Source: Microbacterium sp. Gd 4-13 (GTDB lineage: Bacteria > Actinomycetota > Actinomycetes > Actinomycetales > Microbacteriaceae). From it: a DNA stretch of 64,000 bases. The position numbers and the translations under genes were made by a program. The notes under the pieces were generated by a model. It saw nothing but the letters and a program-made list of their open reading frames with translations, was not told where the DNA came from and searched no databases. The stretch is from contig NZ_QEIJ01000001.1 of assembly GCF_003095395.1 (NCBI RefSeq), positions 62,001 to 126,000 of the forward strand, given 5' to 3'. Below are positions 62,980-64,000 of the stretch, piece by piece (within the stretch, counting starts at the first letter, position 1; each line of letters opens with the position of its first letter).

Positions 62980-63838
62980 TTCGGGTGGGGCGGGTCACCG
63001 CGCGAGGTGAAGATTCTGCGCCATGGCGGCCAGGATGGTGGCCTCCACCCGGGGCCAGTCGTCGACGATCGCGGTAATCGAAACGCAGCACGGTGTATCC
63101 GAGCAACCGCAGCCGGCGGTCGTGGGCGATGTCGGATCGACGTTGTCTCGGATCGGAGTGGTGGGCGAAGCCATCGATCTGCACGACGAGCCTCGCACCG
63201 ATGAGGCCGTCGACATGATGGCCGTCGATCTTGACCTGCTGTCGTACCAGGACGCCTCGCCTCCGCATCCGTGAGACGAAGTAGGTCTCGAGGCCGGAGT
63301 GCGACAGAGCGGTGGTCTCGTCGCGGAGCGCCCGAGCCCGCTCGCCGCGCCAGTCGATCGCCCCGATGCTCTCGACAGTGATGAGGCGGGCGCGCACCGC
63401 CGATTCCCAGATCGCGAGGGCTTGTTCGTGAGGACGACAGACCGCGACGGCGGCGAGCATGTTCTCGACCGCATCGATGAGAAGCCGCCGGGGGCGCGCA
63501 ACGATGCCGGCGCCCCAGTGTCCGTGTGCGGCGGGTGGTGACCTGCGCGCTCCTCTTGGCACCGCCAGGTGGACCGTGGGGTCGTCGTCGGCCCGCCAGA
63601 GCGTGCGCAGCGATGCCGCGGAGACGCACGTCACCGCGCAGCCGGTTCGGGCGGCGACCAGCAGTTCCGGGGGTGCGCCGGGAATCAGCACCCAGTCGCG
63701 GCCCGCTCGCACCAGCCCTTCCCTCTGGACGGCCGCACGAATGGCGTCGGGGCGCCACCCCGCCTCGCGGACCTCCGCAAGATGGATGTAACCGCGCGCG
63801 GCGACGAGTGGCCGTAATGATCTCGTGCTCGAACCCAT
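62954..63838 (-). CDS. DUF559/AbiEi-like protein with a 3' frameshift (fourth of four)
   Basis: A 294-residue relative of the genes at 19610, 38505 and 48143. The N-terminal winged-helix-like part is LVAARGYIHLAEVREAGWRPDAIRAAV. The nuclease-like core is HHVDGLIGARLVVQIDGFAHHS, with Asp210, Gln220 where two of the other copies have Glu, and Asp222. Family proteins continue after FDYR with a hydrophobic tail; that tail (VDDWPRVEATILAAMAQNLHL) exists in another frame ending at 62995. A one-base insertion or two-base loss near 63070 therefore replaced the last about 20 residues by an Arg/Gly/His-rich tail. It may be a decaying copy or a sequencing error. Confidence 0.7.
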   Translation of the reverse strand: MGSSTRSLRPLVAARGYIHLAEVREAGWRPDAIRAAVQREGLVRAGRDWVLIPGAPPELLVAARTGCAVTCVSAASLRTLWRADDDPTVHLAVPRGARRSPPAAHGHWGAGIVARPRRLLIDAVENMLAAVAVCRPHEQALAIWESAVRARLITVESIGAIDWRGERARALRDETTALSHSGLETYFVSRMRRRGVLVRQQVKIDGHHVDGLIGARLVVQIDGFAHHSDPRQRRSDIAHDRRLRLLGYTVLRFDYRDRRRLAPGGGHHPGRHGAESSPRAVTRPTRIGQFGALR

Positions 63839-63955
63839 CCGCCCACCGTTGCGGCGTGCTCGCGGTGTGGGGATGCAGGAGGGGGTGAATGGGGAGAGAT
63901 CCCCTCACAGATCGGCTGGGGAGGACACGTCCCCTCTTTCCACTCTGCGGTGAAA

Positions 63956-64000
63956 TCGGCCCGATTCGGTGCGTGTCTACCTGGACGCGCACCGACTCCG
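63956..64000. repeat. ATTCGGTGCG element on the other flank of the fourth DUF559-like gene (cut by window end)
   Basis: TCGGCCCGATTCGGTGCGT at 63956-63974 matches 18 of 19 bases of TCGGCGCGATTCGGTGCGT at 62921-62939. GGTGCGTGTC and GACGCGCACC at 63968-63993 form an imperfect stem. The element is probably incomplete because the window stops at 64000. The rest of the interval 63839-63955 shows no gene. Confidence 0.65.

Overview
The window looks like chromosomal DNA of a high-GC actinobacterium, most probably Microbacteriaceae (Microbacterium-like). The basis is the GC-rich codon usage, the GTP-type PEP carboxykinase, the AccA3/AccD/epsilon acyl-CoA carboxylase parts, the RamB-type regulator, the ZTP riboswitch in front of glyA, the FMN riboswitch in front of ribDEBAH, and many leaderless genes. 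No tRNA, rRNA, CRISPR array, recognisable insertion sequence or prophage was seen. This assignment is by inspection only.

Layout. 1-2.6 kb (minus): start of a membrane-anchored cell-wall protein, then Nudix, FAD-linked oxidase and YrdB-like genes. 2.7-5.2 kb (plus): ZTP riboswitch, glyA, folD (one-carbon metabolism). 5.2-10.2 kb: transglutaminase-like, DUF1684, RamB-like regulator, divergent pckG. 10.2-11.0 kb: gene-free repeat block. 11.0-14.6 kb: ABC exporter and MHS-type MFS permease. 14.8-18.4 kb: riboflavin operon with FMN riboswitch. 18.5-25.1 kb: Fpg-type glycosylase, an AbiEi/DUF559-like gene, trpS, exonuclease III, BrkB-like protein, MFS permease. 25.1-28.6 kb: sdhCDAB, divergent from manC. 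30.1-38.3 kb (plus): nucleoside uptake and salvage (BMP lipoprotein, ABC ATPase, two permeases, cdd, deoA, add). 38.5-49.1 kb: a second AbiEi/DUF559-like gene, the mannitol PTS operon with its own ptsH and ptsI, divergent mtlR, and a third AbiEi-like gene. 49.3-53.4 kb: phosphohexomutase and purine nucleoside phosphorylase, divergent from an LpdA-like flavoprotein. 53.4-54.0 kb: second repeat block. 54.0-62.8 kb: biotin carboxylase alpha chain, Maf, TRAM RNA methyltransferase, a two-component trio, and the carboxyltransferase beta and epsilon chains. 62.95-63.8 kb: a fourth, frameshifted DUF559-like gene.

The most unusual feature is the organisation of the four AbiEi/DUF559-like genes (19610-20452, 38505-39422, 48143-49126, 62954-63838). 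Each has on both sides a short (about 50-90 bp) inverted-repeat element. The two elements of a pair resemble each other, but the four genes use four different families. One family, ending in AACTCAGG/CCTGAGTT, also occurs without the gene in two repeat blocks at 10.3-10.9 kb and 53.5-53.95 kb. This resembles the REP/RAYT arrangement, but with a PD-(D/E)XK-like protein in place of a Y1 transposase, and may be an undescribed element system.

Two genome-wide habits are also visible. About fifteen genes have a TANNNT-type -10 hexamer ending 6 or 7 nt before the start codon, so their mRNAs are probably leaderless. The octamers GGATGCTG and GGATGCTT are strongly over-represented on both strands.
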